A program made the translations under genes and the position numbers. A model generated the notes under the pieces. The model searched no databases, was not told the DNA's origin, and worked only from the letters and a program-made list of their open reading frames with translations. From NCBI GenBank assembly GCA_042095695.1, contig JBELMP010000006.1:1-50204 (forward strand): a stretch of 50,204 nucleotides of DNA, in the 5' to 3' direction. Source of the stretch: Maricaulis sp042095695. Its GTDB lineage: Bacteria > Pseudomonadota > Alphaproteobacteria > Caulobacterales > Maricaulaceae. Shown here one piece after another: positions 41,084-49,919 of the stretch. Position 1 is the first letter of the stretch. Every line of letters begins with the position of its first letter.

Positions 41084-43321
41084 TCATGCCTCCTGTGTGC
41101 GTTCGAGCACGTCTTCAGTCTCATCAGTTATCGGAAACACCAGGCGGACGGCTGCACCATGCCCATCTTCAGGCACGCCGAGTTCAAGTCGTCCACGATG
41201 GTCTTCCATTACGCGTTTGACGATCGCAAGACCGAGGCCAGTCCCCTTCTCCCGCGTCGTCATATAGGGTTCGGTCAGGCGCTCGCGATTGGCGGTGGGC
41301 CAGCCCAGCCCGTTATCGCAGACCTCGATGACCGCGAAGTCTTCTTCGGCTCGCAGATCGACCCGGATCTCTCCAGGCATCGCATTGGCCACATCGCTTT
41401 CCATCCGCGCGCTGACGCTTTCAGCAGCATTCTTGAGAATATTGGCCAGCGCCTGGCTGGACAGGCGGGCATCACACAGGGCGTGGAGCGCCTCATGACT
41501 GCGCTCGAAACGCACATCGATATCGGGGGATGCAACACGCTGGGCGAAGACTGCGGCCTGGGTCAGCTCGCCCATTTCAACAGTTTCGACCTTTGGCTGC
41601 GGCATGCGTGCGAATGAGGAAAATTCATCGACCATACGGCCGATATCGCTGACCTGCCTGACAATCGTCTCCGTGCATCGGTCGAATATCTCGGGATCGG
41701 ACGTAATTTCATCGCGATATTTCCGCTTGATCCGTTCCGCCGAGAGCTGGATAGGCGTCAGCGGGTTCTTGATCTCGTGGGCGATACGACGAGCAACATC
41801 GCGCCATGCAGCATTGCGCTGGGCCGTTACCAGACGCGTCACATCATCAAATGTGACAATCAGACCCGCCTCTTCATCCATGGTTGCGCGCACCGACAGA
41901 TGCCGCAATTGATCATCCAGGGCCTCAACATCGATCTGCGCCTCGGCGATAATGCCGGGTCGGCGTCTCGCCTGATGAACAATGTTCATTAATTCTTCCG
42001 AGATCTCACCAATGGGTGTTCCCAGCAAGTCATCCGTTCCCGGCGAAAGCAGTCCGACCGCCGATCGGTTGATCAGGGTGATCCGGTCGTCGCCATCAAC
42101 GCCCATGACACCAGCACTGACACCGGCGAGAATGGCTTCTGTGAAGGCGCGCCGCTGCTCAGACTCCGCGTGCGATTCGATGAGTTCGCGCCGCTGGGAG
42201 CGCAATTGTCGGGTCATTCTGTTGAAGGCGCGACCAAGCGCGGCGATTTCATCATCCTCGCGCCCCATCTGTACACGGGCATCGAGATCGCCCCGGCGCA
42301 CACGTTCCGCCGCGGCCACCAGCCTGGAAATCGGCGTTACGACACGGGTCGCCGATGACAGCGCCAGCCAGATCGCACCGATAATGATGAGCGCCACGAC
42401 TTCTGCGTAGATGAGGAAGAAGACAATCCGGGCGCTGGCCTCGCGGGAGCGGACCGAGCGAAGCGATTCACTTGCCAGGGCGATGTCCCGCCAGAGCGTC
42501 AGGTCGAGCTCACGCGAGACATAAAGATAGGCATCCTCATACTGTGTCAGCTTGTAGAGCATGCGCATGGCATCAGCGCTGTCTTCTATCCCCGCGCGGT
42601 AGGCAAAAAGTGGACCTGTTGTACCGACCCCACCTTCATCGGCGCTGTCATAAAGGTCCTGGGTGGGCGGAATATAGACCTCATTCTCGCGAAACTCTGC
42701 TTCAGCAAGGCGCGCGCCCCGGCTGTCGACGATATAGGCCGCTGCCAATTGGGCCCGGGCGGCCGCATCCGCGAAGCGCGTATTGAACTGGATTCGGCTG
42801 CGGGTGAAACGATCCGCCTCGTCCTCCGTATCGATCAGTCCGGACACGACCAGCAGACGTCGACGTGTCGTTTCCGCTTCCTGATAATAGACATCCAGCG
42901 AGGTTCGCGAGGCCGTTTCCACAAAGCTGGAGACTTGTTCGCCAAACCAGTATTCGACACCGCGGGTCAGGATCGCGCCCAGAAAAAAGGCCGCGAAGAT
43001 CGCCGGGGCCGCCGCGGCAACGCCGAACAGGCCGACAAAGCGCAAATGCAGGCGTGGCGCCGGTTCCCCAAATTTGCGGCCTCGAATGCGGCGCCGAAGA
43101 CGCAGGGCCACAACACCGCCAAGTACGAGAATCAGCAGGGCATTCGCCGACAGGATCGCCACCGCAAGCGGGTCGCCTGCTTCCAGCCCGCTGTTTTCGC
43201 CCAGGATTGCCGCCGCAGTCGCCGTCAGCACGAGCGCGGACAGAAACACGCCCGAGCCAAAAAGTGCCGCGGATCGCGGGGAAATATTGCGTATAAGCGT
43301 AGAGGGTCCTGTGCGTGCCAA
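41084..43321 (-). CDS. ntrY: Sensor histidine kinase NtrY
   Basis: 745 residues. Three to four N-terminal transmembrane segments flank a periplasmic sensor region (about 140-290); HAMP (SATRVVTPISRLVAAAERV), PAS (AFTEAILAGVSAGVMGVDGD), HisKA with the phospho-His in RIAHEIKNPLTPIQLSAERI, and HATPase with NILKNAAESVSA, CDNGLGW and GTGLGLAIVKRVMEDH. It senses an extracytoplasmic or membrane signal and phosphorylates NtrX. The periplasmic portion carries no recognisable domain. 83 bases separate it from ntrC upstream. Confidence 0.96.
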   Translation of the reverse strand: MARTGPSTLIRNISPRSAALFGSGVFLSALVLTATAAAILGENSGLEAGDPLAVAILSANALLILVLGGVVALRLRRRIRGRKFGEPAPRLHLRFVGLFGVAAAAPAIFAAFFLGAILTRGVEYWFGEQVSSFVETASRTSLDVYYQEAETTRRRLLVVSGLIDTEDEADRFTRSRIQFNTRFADAAARAQLAAAYIVDSRGARLAEAEFRENEVYIPPTQDLYDSADEGGVGTTGPLFAYRAGIEDSADAMRMLYKLTQYEDAYLYVSRELDLTLWRDIALASESLRSVRSREASARIVFFLIYAEVVALIIIGAIWLALSSATRVVTPISRLVAAAERVRRGDLDARVQMGREDDEIAALGRAFNRMTRQLRSQRRELIESHAESEQRRAFTEAILAGVSAGVMGVDGDDRITLINRSAVGLLSPGTDDLLGTPIGEISEELMNIVHQARRRPGIIAEAQIDVEALDDQLRHLSVRATMDEEAGLIVTFDDVTRLVTAQRNAAWRDVARRIAHEIKNPLTPIQLSAERIKRKYRDEITSDPEIFDRCTETIVRQVSDIGRMVDEFSSFARMPQPKVETVEMGELTQAAVFAQRVASPDIDVRFERSHEALHALCDARLSSQALANILKNAAESVSARMESDVANAMPGEIRVDLRAEEDFAVIEVCDNGLGWPTANRERLTEPYMTTREKGTGLGLAIVKRVMEDHRGRLELGVPEDGHGAAVRLVFPITDETEDVLERTQEA

Positions 43322-43404
43322 GCGCGTGCCTATGATCAGCGTTGTGACATCTTTACGCTAATGTTGCGGCAAATCAACAGGCGTGTTCGTAAGGCCACAA
43401 AATT

Positions 43405-44658
43405 CTATTTCAGACCAAGTTCGACCATCCGCCGGGCCAGCGTGTTTCGATTGAAGCCGAGCCGTTCGGCGGCCTTGGACTGATTGCCACTGCACATTTC
43501 GAGCATCTGCGCGATCAACGCCCTGTCGAGCTGGTCCAGCAAGGCCTGGCGGGTCAGCCCCTGTGCGAGACCGTCACGCGCAAAACTCACCAGCACACCC
43601 TCATCATTCGTTGTGGGCTGGACCGGTTGCGACTTGCGCAGGATCGCCTCAAGCGCCTCGGCATCAATCTCCTCGCCGCGATGAGCGACGCTCAATTGAG
43701 ACAGGACCGAACGCAATTCCGTTGAATTCCCGGTCCACGGCCAGGCTTTGAGAATATCGAGAGCGCGGGGCGACAGGGTCGAAGGGGACCGGCCATCGCG
43801 TTCCGCAAACTCCTGCAGGAAGGCCTCGGCCAGCTCGGGGATATCATCGGCGCGCGAACGCAAGGGGGGCAGTGCGACAACACACTCGCCGAGCCGGGCC
43901 AGCAGCCGCGGATCGAGATCGGTTTCCTGCATGCCAATCGTCGCAACAATCATCGCCCGACCGGTATCCGCAGCATCCAGTGCGGCGCGCTGCTGGGCCG
44001 GTTGCCACTCATCGACACGCAGCCAAAGCACGGGCTTTTCATCCTGCGCGGACTGAAACACGTCCGTCGGGGCGTGCGAGGGCGTGATCACGGTCAGGCT
44101 CGACGCCTCAACACCGCGCGCGCTCCATAATGTTTCCGCAGCCATGCGCTTGCCGGTACCGGCCTCACCCATAACCAGGACCTGTGCCCGGCTTTGTGCT
44201 GCGCGCGCCAGCGCCTTGAAACTGTCCTGCATGACCGCAGAATGTCCAGCCAACCCGTCGGAGCGCTCCGAGCGGGTGCGGCGCCGGGCAATCCGCCGGT
44301 CGCGGGTGGCACGCGCGACAGTGTCGAGTAAAAGTTCCAGATCAAAAGGCTTGGGCAAGTATTCGAAAACACCGCCTTTTTCTGCTCCGATGGCAGTTTG
44401 CGCCGTGGTCTGCGCGCTCATCACAATCACCGGAAGCGTCGGCCGCAGTCTTTGTACAAGACCCAATTGTTCCAGGAAATTCGTCCCGTCCAGGAGCACA
44501 TCGGCGACCAGGACATCGCCCAGTCCTTCCTTCAACCATGCCATGGCGGTGACCGGCGACGGGGTGGCGCGCACATCATGGCCGGCATTGGCCAAGGCGC
44601 GCGAAAGCACCTGGCGCAGGCTGTTATCGTCTTCAAGCAGGATAGCTGTAATACTCAT
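43405..44658 (-). CDS. ntrC: NtrC-like response regulator lacking the sigma54-contacting loop
   Basis: 417 residues, shorter than the usual ~480. The receiver is intact: acidic DD at 10-11, phosphoacceptor Asp53 (VADVLL), Ser81 and Lys103 in LPKPFD. The AAA+ domain retains Walker A GEAGTGK (164-170). However, the stretch where ESELFGHxxGAFTGA and GGTLFLDE should be is reduced to THAPTDVF-type sequence and VLWLRVDEWQP. The GAFTGA loop is absent and the Walker B is altered. Sensor I (ATHRxL) is lost, while LDPRLLARLGECVVALPPLRSR and WPWTGNSTELRSVL still match the arginine-finger/sensor II region. The Fis-type HTH is good (GNQSKAAERLGFNRNTLARRM). It should bind DNA but probably cannot activate sigma54. 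Overlaps ntrB (ATGA). Confidence 0.93.
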   Translation of the reverse strand: MSITAILLEDDNSLRQVLSRALANAGHDVRATPSPVTAMAWLKEGLGDVLVADVLLDGTNFLEQLGLVQRLRPTLPVIVMSAQTTAQTAIGAEKGGVFEYLPKPFDLELLLDTVARATRDRRIARRRTRSERSDGLAGHSAVMQDSFKALARAAQSRAQVLVMGEAGTGKRMAAETLWSARGVEASSLTVITPSHAPTDVFQSAQDEKPVLWLRVDEWQPAQQRAALDAADTGRAMIVATIGMQETDLDPRLLARLGECVVALPPLRSRADDIPELAEAFLQEFAERDGRSPSTLSPRALDILKAWPWTGNSTELRSVLSQLSVAHRGEEIDAEALEAILRKSQPVQPTTNDEGVLVSFARDGLAQGLTRQALLDQLDRALIAQMLEMCSGNQSKAAERLGFNRNTLARRMVELGLK

Positions 44659-45692
44659 GAGGCGGCGTCATCCTTCGGAAGATGGAGGCTGAATAAAGTG
44701 CGGCCGGGCCGGGTTTCAAAATCGAGCATGCCATTATGCAACTCGGCAATTCGGGCGCAGAAGGCGAGGCCAAGGCCCTCGCCGGCAGGCTTGGATGTCA
44801 CGAATGGCGTAAAGACATTCGGCTGGAGTTTGGGCGGAATGCCCGGCCCATTATCCTGGACACTGACCGATAGCGGCACCGGATGGCCGGACCGCTTGCC
44901 GCGCTTGGCACCGGTATAGCGCGTGCGGATAATGACTTTCGGGGTCTCGCCTTCGGCGCAGGCATCGATGGCATTCTGGATAAGATTGATCACCAATTGT
45001 CCGAGCATGTCCTCATCGCCAAAACCCGCAGGCAATGACGGATCCAGCTCATCCACAAGCTGCACGGGCGTATCGGGGTTGGCCCGGCGAATGTTTTCAA
45101 TCGCGGTCATGACAATGCGATTGATATTGATCTCAACCTGCCGGCGCAGCTCGACATCACCAACCCCGCTCCAATGATCCGCCAAACGTGCAATCCGGTC
45201 GACATCCTCGATAATCAGTCGGGCCATCTCTGCTTCGGCCGCTTCACCGCTCGAGCCGATCAATTGCGCCGCGCCGCGAATACTGGCCAGCGGGTTTTTA
45301 AGCTCATGAGCCAGCATCCGCCCGAAACCGAGCGCCGGCCCCTGATCGGAGATCGTATCGCTGGGCGAGGATGGCAGTAGGCTGATCAGCACACAGGCAT
45401 CATTATGGAGCCAGCTGATATGGGCATCGCAAATCTGGTCGTGCAGCTGGAGCTGGCGCGCAACCACGGTGCGTTCTTCGTCAATCGCGCGCGCAACAAG
45501 ATCGGACAATTCGCCGATCATCGGCCCGGCGCATACAAGCGGTTTTCCCGCAAGAGATCGCTGGGAGCGCTCGAACCATTCCTGCGCTGCAAGATTGAGC
45601 CAGACAAAGCGGGCCGCACGATCAAGCACCCAGATGGGTCTCGGGTGCATGTCGGCCGCTGTATGGGCGATTGGCGGGCTATCGCTACGCAT
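44655..45692 (-). CDS. ntrB: Nitrogen regulation histidine kinase NtrB
   Basis: 345 residues, soluble. PAS-like N-terminus (ADMHPRPIWVLDRAARFVWL), HisKA with the phospho-His in HELKNPLASIRGAAQLI, and HATPase with NLIQNAIDAC (N box), DNGPGIPP (G1) and GLGLAFCARIAELHNG (G2). It senses nitrogen status through PII and phosphorylates or dephosphorylates NtrC. Its ATG overlaps the dusB stop (TGATG) and its stop overlaps ntrC (ATGA). Confidence 0.96.
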   Translation of the reverse strand: MRSDSPPIAHTAADMHPRPIWVLDRAARFVWLNLAAQEWFERSQRSLAGKPLVCAGPMIGELSDLVARAIDEERTVVARQLQLHDQICDAHISWLHNDACVLISLLPSSPSDTISDQGPALGFGRMLAHELKNPLASIRGAAQLIGSSGEAAEAEMARLIIEDVDRIARLADHWSGVGDVELRRQVEININRIVMTAIENIRRANPDTPVQLVDELDPSLPAGFGDEDMLGQLVINLIQNAIDACAEGETPKVIIRTRYTGAKRGKRSGHPVPLSVSVQDNGPGIPPKLQPNVFTPFVTSKPAGEGLGLAFCARIAELHNGMLDFETRPGRTLFSLHLPKDDAAS

Positions 45693-46687
45693 CAGGCCGC
45701 TACCCGGTCGTGGGGCTGGGGAATATCGCGAATGCGCTGATGGATGTCATCACCGTCAAAGCTTTGGCAGAGCCCGGCTTTCAGTCCGCGCCGAAGATCG
45801 GAGTCGAGATGTCCGCACTCCTCCTCCACGAAGGATGCAAAATGCTTGCGGATCATCCGGACACCCAGATCTCCGCCATAAAATGACAGGCTGTGATCGA
45901 ACTGTTCGGCCAGCGCGTTCAGCTTGGCCTGCCAGGCCGCACTATGCGTTTGTCCAAGCAGCGCGGCACCAATCTCGCCAATCAGCCAGGGGCGCCCCTG
46001 CGCGGCCCGCCCGATCATCACTGCATCCGCACCGGACTGCGAGAGGGCCTGCCGGGCCGTACCGACATCAACAATATCGCCATTGACGATAACCGGTATG
46101 GAAACGGCATCGACAACCGGACGCACGGCGGACCAGTCGGCCTCGCCCTTGTAGAATTGCTGGCGGGTCCGGCCATGCACGGTTACCAGCTGGACGCCGG
46201 CCTCCTGAGCGCGCCGTGCCAGTTCAGGTGCGTTGATGCTCGCATGATCCCAGCCGAGGCGCATTTTCAGCGTCACTGGAATATCGACAGACGAAACCGT
46301 CGCCTCGATCAAAGTCAGAGCATGGTCGAGATCGCGCATGAGTGCGGAACCTGACAAGCCCTTGGTCACCTGCCGTGCCGGGCATCCCATATTGATATCG
46401 ACAATATCCGCGCCTGCATCTTCGGCGATCCGAGCCCCCTCACCCATCCAGCGCGCCTCGCGCCCGGCAAGCTGGATCACCCGGGGGTCAAGCGACGCGT
46501 CAGCAGCAGCCTTGCGCACCATATCGACACGGCCGGCGGACAGCGCATCGCTCGCCACCATTTCCGACACGACCATGCCCGCGCCGAAGGCCTGCGCCTG
46601 GCGTCGAAACGGTAGATCGGTCACGCCGGACATGGGCGCCAGTATCGCCGGCACCTCGATCTTATGGGGGCCAATTTTGAATGACAT
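45692..46687 (-). CDS. dusB: tRNA-dihydrouridine synthase DusB
   Basis: 331 residues, FMN-dependent TIM barrel. APMSGVTDLPFRR near the N-terminus, NMGCPARQVTKGLSGSALM with the catalytic Cys, and VHGRTRQQFYKGEADW, VNGDIVD, ADAVMIGRAAQGRPWL are family signatures. It reduces specific uridines in tRNA D-loops. ATG at 46687 is preferred; a GTG at 46702 would add five residues. It is divergent from ispDF and heads the ntr operon, as is common in Alphaproteobacteria. Confidence 0.95.
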   Translation of the reverse strand: MSFKIGPHKIEVPAILAPMSGVTDLPFRRQAQAFGAGMVVSEMVASDALSAGRVDMVRKAAADASLDPRVIQLAGREARWMGEGARIAEDAGADIVDINMGCPARQVTKGLSGSALMRDLDHALTLIEATVSSVDIPVTLKMRLGWDHASINAPELARRAQEAGVQLVTVHGRTRQQFYKGEADWSAVRPVVDAVSIPVIVNGDIVDVGTARQALSQSGADAVMIGRAAQGRPWLIGEIGAALLGQTHSAAWQAKLNALAEQFDHSLSFYGGDLGVRMIRKHFASFVEEECGHLDSDLRRGLKAGLCQSFDGDDIHQRIRDIPQPHDRVAA

Positions 46688-46770
46688 CTTTATGGACAAC
46701 ACTTTGCGATGCGTCGTAAGCGCTAAGGCTAGCGAGAGTGCTGCTTTGCGGCAATCCGGGGATGTTCGGG

Positions 46771-47916
46771 ATGAAAACAGGCGTGATCATCGTTGCAGCA
46801 GGTCGGGGCGAGCGCGCGGGCGGCTCTATTCCCAAGCAATACCGCTGCATTAAAGGGCAGGCAGTCCTGGCGCGATCCATCGCCGCCTTTCGGAAGCATC
46901 CACAAATTAACCATCTGATCGCAGTGATAAATCCCGATGACCTGCCGCATTTTGAGGCAGTCGCGCCCGATATTGAGCATGTTTTCGGCGGAGCCAGCCG
47001 CTCGCTCTCCGTTCGGGCCGGTCTTGAAGCCCTCAAAGACGCAGAATTGGACTATGTGCTGATCCATGATGCAGCCAGACCCTTTGTGCCCGCCGATGTG
47101 ATCAGCCGTGTTGTCGAGGCGCTGGGCGCGGCGGCCGGCGCCATTCCCGTTCTGAATTTGCATGATGCGCTGCTTGAGTGCACCGGTGGCGTCATGACGG
47201 GAAGCCTCGATCGCAATCAGGTCCGGGCGGCCCAGACCCCGCAGGGCTTCCACTATCCGGCACTGATCGCCGCCTATAACGCCCTCGATGTTCAGGACAT
47301 GGCGGATGATGCCTCAGTGCTCGCAGCGACCGGCCAGAGTGTCGCGCTTGTCGACGGGGATGACAGGAATTTCAAGATCACACGCCCCGAGGACTTTGCC
47401 CGGGCTGAACAGCAGGTGGAGCAAAGCATGGTCTATGTAACGGGTCAGGGCTTTGACGTTCATCGGCTGGAGCCGGCCGACAGCATGTGGCTGTGCGGAA
47501 TCGAGATCGAGGCCGGTCTCGGCCTGGTCGGACACTCCGATGCGGATGCCGGTCTTCATGCCTTGACCGATGCCATCCTCGGCGCTGCCGGCCGCGGTGA
47601 TATCGGGCAACATTTCCCGCCCTCCGACACGCAATGGAAAGGCGCATCCTCAGACCGTTTTGTGCAGCATGCGATCTGCCTGCTGGAGGCCGCCGGCGGT
47701 GAATTGGTCAATGCGGACATCACCCTGATCGCGGAACGCCCAAAAATCGGTCCGCATCGCGACGCCATGCGCAAACGGGTCGCGGCGCTGACCGGGCTGG
47801 CCGTCGAGCGGGTCAATATCAAGGCCACCACAACTGAACGGCTGGGCTTTACCGGCCGAGGTGAAGGTCTGGCAGCACAGGCCATCGTCTCTGCGAGGAT
47901 TACCAATGTTTCCTGA
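46771..47916 (+). CDS. ispDF: Bifunctional 2-C-methyl-D-erythritol 4-phosphate cytidylyltransferase / 2,4-cyclodiphosphate synthase
   Basis: About 381 residues joining two enzymes of the MEP isoprenoid route. IspD half (1-215): IVAAGRGERAGGSIPKQY, HDAARPFVP, QTPQGF and DDASV. IspF half (220-381): GQGFDVHRLEPAD (zinc-binding Asp/His), GHSDADAGLHALTDAILGAAGRGDIGQHFPPSD, and KATTTERLGFTGRGEGLAAQAI. The fused form is typical of Alphaproteobacteria. Several in-frame starts lie upstream (46738, 46762); ATG at 46771 leaves the N-terminus closest to the IspD consensus, with GGGG at 46758-46761. Confidence 0.97.
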   Translation: MKTGVIIVAAGRGERAGGSIPKQYRCIKGQAVLARSIAAFRKHPQINHLIAVINPDDLPHFEAVAPDIEHVFGGASRSLSVRAGLEALKDAELDYVLIHDAARPFVPADVISRVVEALGAAAGAIPVLNLHDALLECTGGVMTGSLDRNQVRAAQTPQGFHYPALIAAYNALDVQDMADDASVLAATGQSVALVDGDDRNFKITRPEDFARAEQQVEQSMVYVTGQGFDVHRLEPADSMWLCGIEIEAGLGLVGHSDADAGLHALTDAILGAAGRGDIGQHFPPSDTQWKGASSDRFVQHAICLLEAAGGELVNADITLIAERPKIGPHRDAMRKRVAALTGLAVERVNIKATTTERLGFTGRGEGLAAQAIVSARITNVS

Positions 47917-48403
47917 TGCCATGACAGACAAGGCCAGCGCCCTGCTCGATCGCGCGCGGACCGCCGGGGTAATGATCGCCGCTGCGGAAAGCTGCACAGG
48001 CGGACTGGTCACTGCCCTGCTGACCGAGATTCCCGGCTCATCCGATGTCGTCGAGCGCGGTTTTGTGACCTATTCGAATGCGGCCAAGCAGGAATTGCTC
48101 GGCGTGCCCGCGCGGCTGATTGCCGGTCATGGCGCGGTGTCGCCCGAAGTGGCCCGGGCCATGGCAGAGGGCGCGCTCTTGCGCTCCAATGCCGATATTG
48201 CGGTCTCGATAACGGGCGTCGCAGGCCCTGGCGGAACCCGTCGCAAGCCTGGCGGGCTGGTCTGTTTCGGCCTCGCGGTTCGCGAGCAGAACACCGCCAC
48301 CCTGGTGCGTCGTTTCGGCGATCAGGGTCGCAGCAGAGTCCGGCTGGCCAGTCTGGACCAGGCGCTCGACCTAATCGGTGATGGCATTGATTTCTTCGCC
48401 TAG
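47906..48403 (+). CDS. pncC: CinA-family C-terminal domain protein (nicotinamide-nucleotide amidase-like)
   Basis: 165 residues matching only the CinA C-terminal domain. AAESCTGGLVTALLTEIPGSS, FVTYSNAAKQELLGVP, HGAVSPEVARAMAEGAL and SITGVAGPGGTRRKPGGLVCFGLA include the family Ser, Lys and Gly signatures. It removes the amide of nicotinamide mononucleotide to recycle NAD. ATG at 47906 lies inside the end of ispDF, giving an 11-base overlap. Its last 33 bases overlap, on opposite strands, the 3' end of the COQ10-like gene. Confidence 0.94.
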   Translation: MFPDAMTDKASALLDRARTAGVMIAAAESCTGGLVTALLTEIPGSSDVVERGFVTYSNAAKQELLGVPARLIAGHGAVSPEVARAMAEGALLRSNADIAVSITGVAGPGGTRRKPGGLVCFGLAVREQNTATLVRRFGDQGRSRVRLASLDQALDLIGDGIDFFA

Positions 48404-48862
48404 GTCCAGCGCCGGATCGCCCGTCACGGCATAGCGCCGGCGCGCCTCGGCATCGAACTTGCCAACCAGAATGCGCGCAGCGCGATCTTTTTGATTTTCA
48501 AGCAGCATTTGCAGGATCGAATTCTTGAACGCCGCTCGAATATAAAAATCCACGAGGGTCGAGCCATCAGACAGGGCGTGAAAGCGCCAATGATTGTCCA
48601 GTTCGCGAAACGGTCCTGCGATGAAACTGACATCAATTCGGCGCGCAGCAGAATCCGACTGGACCCGGGTGACAAACCGCTCAGACACGAATTTATAGCG
48701 CACACGCGCCTCGGCCGTCAGATCGCCCGGCGCTTGCTTGAGCACTCGCATCGCCGTGATCTGGCTGATGAAATCCGGATAGCGCTGCACATCGAGCACC
48801 AGATCAAACAAGTCGTCCGGTGCATGAAAGAGCCGCAGGCGTTCAGAAACGATCGTCGTCAC
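48371..48862 (-). CDS. COQ10/RatA-family START-like protein
   Basis: 163 residues: ERLRLFHAPDDLFDLVLDVQRYPDFISQITAMRVLKQ, YKFVSERFVTRVQSD, NHWRFHALSDGSTLVDFYIRAAFKNSILQML. This is the polyketide-cyclase/COQ10 START fold. In bacteria it is called RatA or a ubiquinone-binding protein, and COQ10-type members help deliver ubiquinone. The longer C-terminal extension (KDRAARILVGKFDAEARRRYAV) is common. Its start overlaps the lipA stop (ATGA), a common pairing. Whether it acts as ubiquinone chaperone or ribosome-association factor cannot be told here. Confidence 0.9.
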   Translation of the reverse strand: MTTIVSERLRLFHAPDDLFDLVLDVQRYPDFISQITAMRVLKQAPGDLTAEARVRYKFVSERFVTRVQSDSAARRIDVSFIAGPFRELDNHWRFHALSDGSTLVDFYIRAAFKNSILQMLLENQKDRAARILVGKFDAEARRRYAVTGDPALDLGEEINAITD

Positions 48863-49836
48863 GAGCGGGCCAGCTGGGCATCCCGCGCCGCGCGCAGCTT
48901 GGCAAAATCATCACCGGCGTGATGACTGGACCGGGTCAGCGGGGTCGCCGAAACCATCAGGAAACCCTTCGCGCGGGCAATGGTTTCATAGGCCTTGAAC
49001 TCATCGGGCGGCACGAAGCGGTCAACGGCAGCATGTTTGCGCGTGGGCTGCAAATACTGGCCGATCGTCAGAAAATCGATCCCGGCGGAGCGCATATCAT
49101 CCATCACCTGCATGACCTCCTCCTTGCTTTCGCCGAGGCCGACCATGATGCCGGACTTGGTGAATTGCTGGGGGTCACGCTCCTTCACACGCTCGAGCAG
49201 GCGAAGGGAATGGTAATAGCGCGCGCCCGGGCGAATGGAGAGATAGAGACGCGGCACCGTCTCCAGATTGTGATTGAAGACATCCGGTGCGGCATCGATG
49301 ACAGTTTCTGCTGCCCCGTCCTTGCGCAGGAAATCCGGCGTTAAAATTTCCACCGTAGTGCCCGGCGAGGCGGCGCGGATTGCCTCGATCACATCGACAA
49401 AATGCTGCGCACCGCCATCATCGAGATCATCACGATCCACCGAGGTGATCACCACATGCTTGAGCCCCATCTGGGCCACAGCATCAGCGACACGGCGCGG
49501 CTCGTCGCGATCAACCGCGTCGGGCATGCCGGTTTTGACATTGCAGAAGGAGCAGGCGCGCGTACAGGTGTCGCCGAGGATCATGAAGGTCGCATGCTTC
49601 TGATCCCAGCACTCACCGATATTGGGGCAGCCGGCCTCCTCGCACACGGTCACCAGACCGCCATCCTTCACAATCTTCTGGGTCTCGGAGAAGGTCTTGC
49701 CCATCGGCGCCTTCACCCGAATCCATTCCGGCTTGCGCAGGACGGGCGTGTCCGGACGCTTCTGCTTCTCCGGATGGCGCGCCGCGCGCGCCTCGCTCGC
49801 CGCCTGCCGTGCGGTATTGTCGATTAGATTGGCCAT
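48859..49836 (-). CDS. lipA: Lipoyl synthase
   Basis: About 325 residues, radical-SAM enzyme that inserts two sulfurs into the octanoyl chain on E2 and H proteins. Auxiliary cluster cysteines are in CEEAGCPNIGECW and the radical-SAM cluster motif is CTRACSFCNV. Also present are SVDRDDLDDGGAQHF, LTPDFLRKDG, DVFNHNLETVPRLY and KSGIMVGLGESKEEV. The final RSSHHAGDDFAKL carries the conserved Ser ligand (RSSHHAG-like). ATG at 49836 is preferred over a TTG nine bases upstream. Downstream overlap with the COQ10-like gene indicates an operon. Confidence 0.97.
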   Translation of the reverse strand: MANLIDNTARQAASEARAARHPEKQKRPDTPVLRKPEWIRVKAPMGKTFSETQKIVKDGGLVTVCEEAGCPNIGECWDQKHATFMILGDTCTRACSFCNVKTGMPDAVDRDEPRRVADAVAQMGLKHVVITSVDRDDLDDGGAQHFVDVIEAIRAASPGTTVEILTPDFLRKDGAAETVIDAAPDVFNHNLETVPRLYLSIRPGARYYHSLRLLERVKERDPQQFTKSGIMVGLGESKEEVMQVMDDMRSAGIDFLTIGQYLQPTRKHAAVDRFVPPDEFKAYETIARAKGFLMVSATPLTRSSHHAGDDFAKLRAARDAQLARS

Positions 49837-49887
49837 GGCCTGCAAATAAGCCGCGTGCGTCCCGGCATCAAGCCTTCATGCATGTGT

Positions 49888-49910
49888 GGAGAGGGCAAGC
49901 GGCCCTCTCC
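49888..49910 (-). terminator. Terminator-like hairpin between scoB and lipA
   Basis: GGAGAGGGC (49888-49896) - AAGCG - GCCCTCTCC (49902-49910), a perfect 9-base GC-rich stem nine bases past the scoB stop. No clear T-run follows on the minus strand, but the strength of the stem suggests termination or pausing before lipA. Confidence 0.55.
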
Positions 49911-49919
49911 CTTCCCGTA

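Noticed and set aside
46906..46913. TTAACCAT as a CtrA-binding site
   Set aside because: It lies within the ispD coding sequence, far from any promoter, so it is probably chance.
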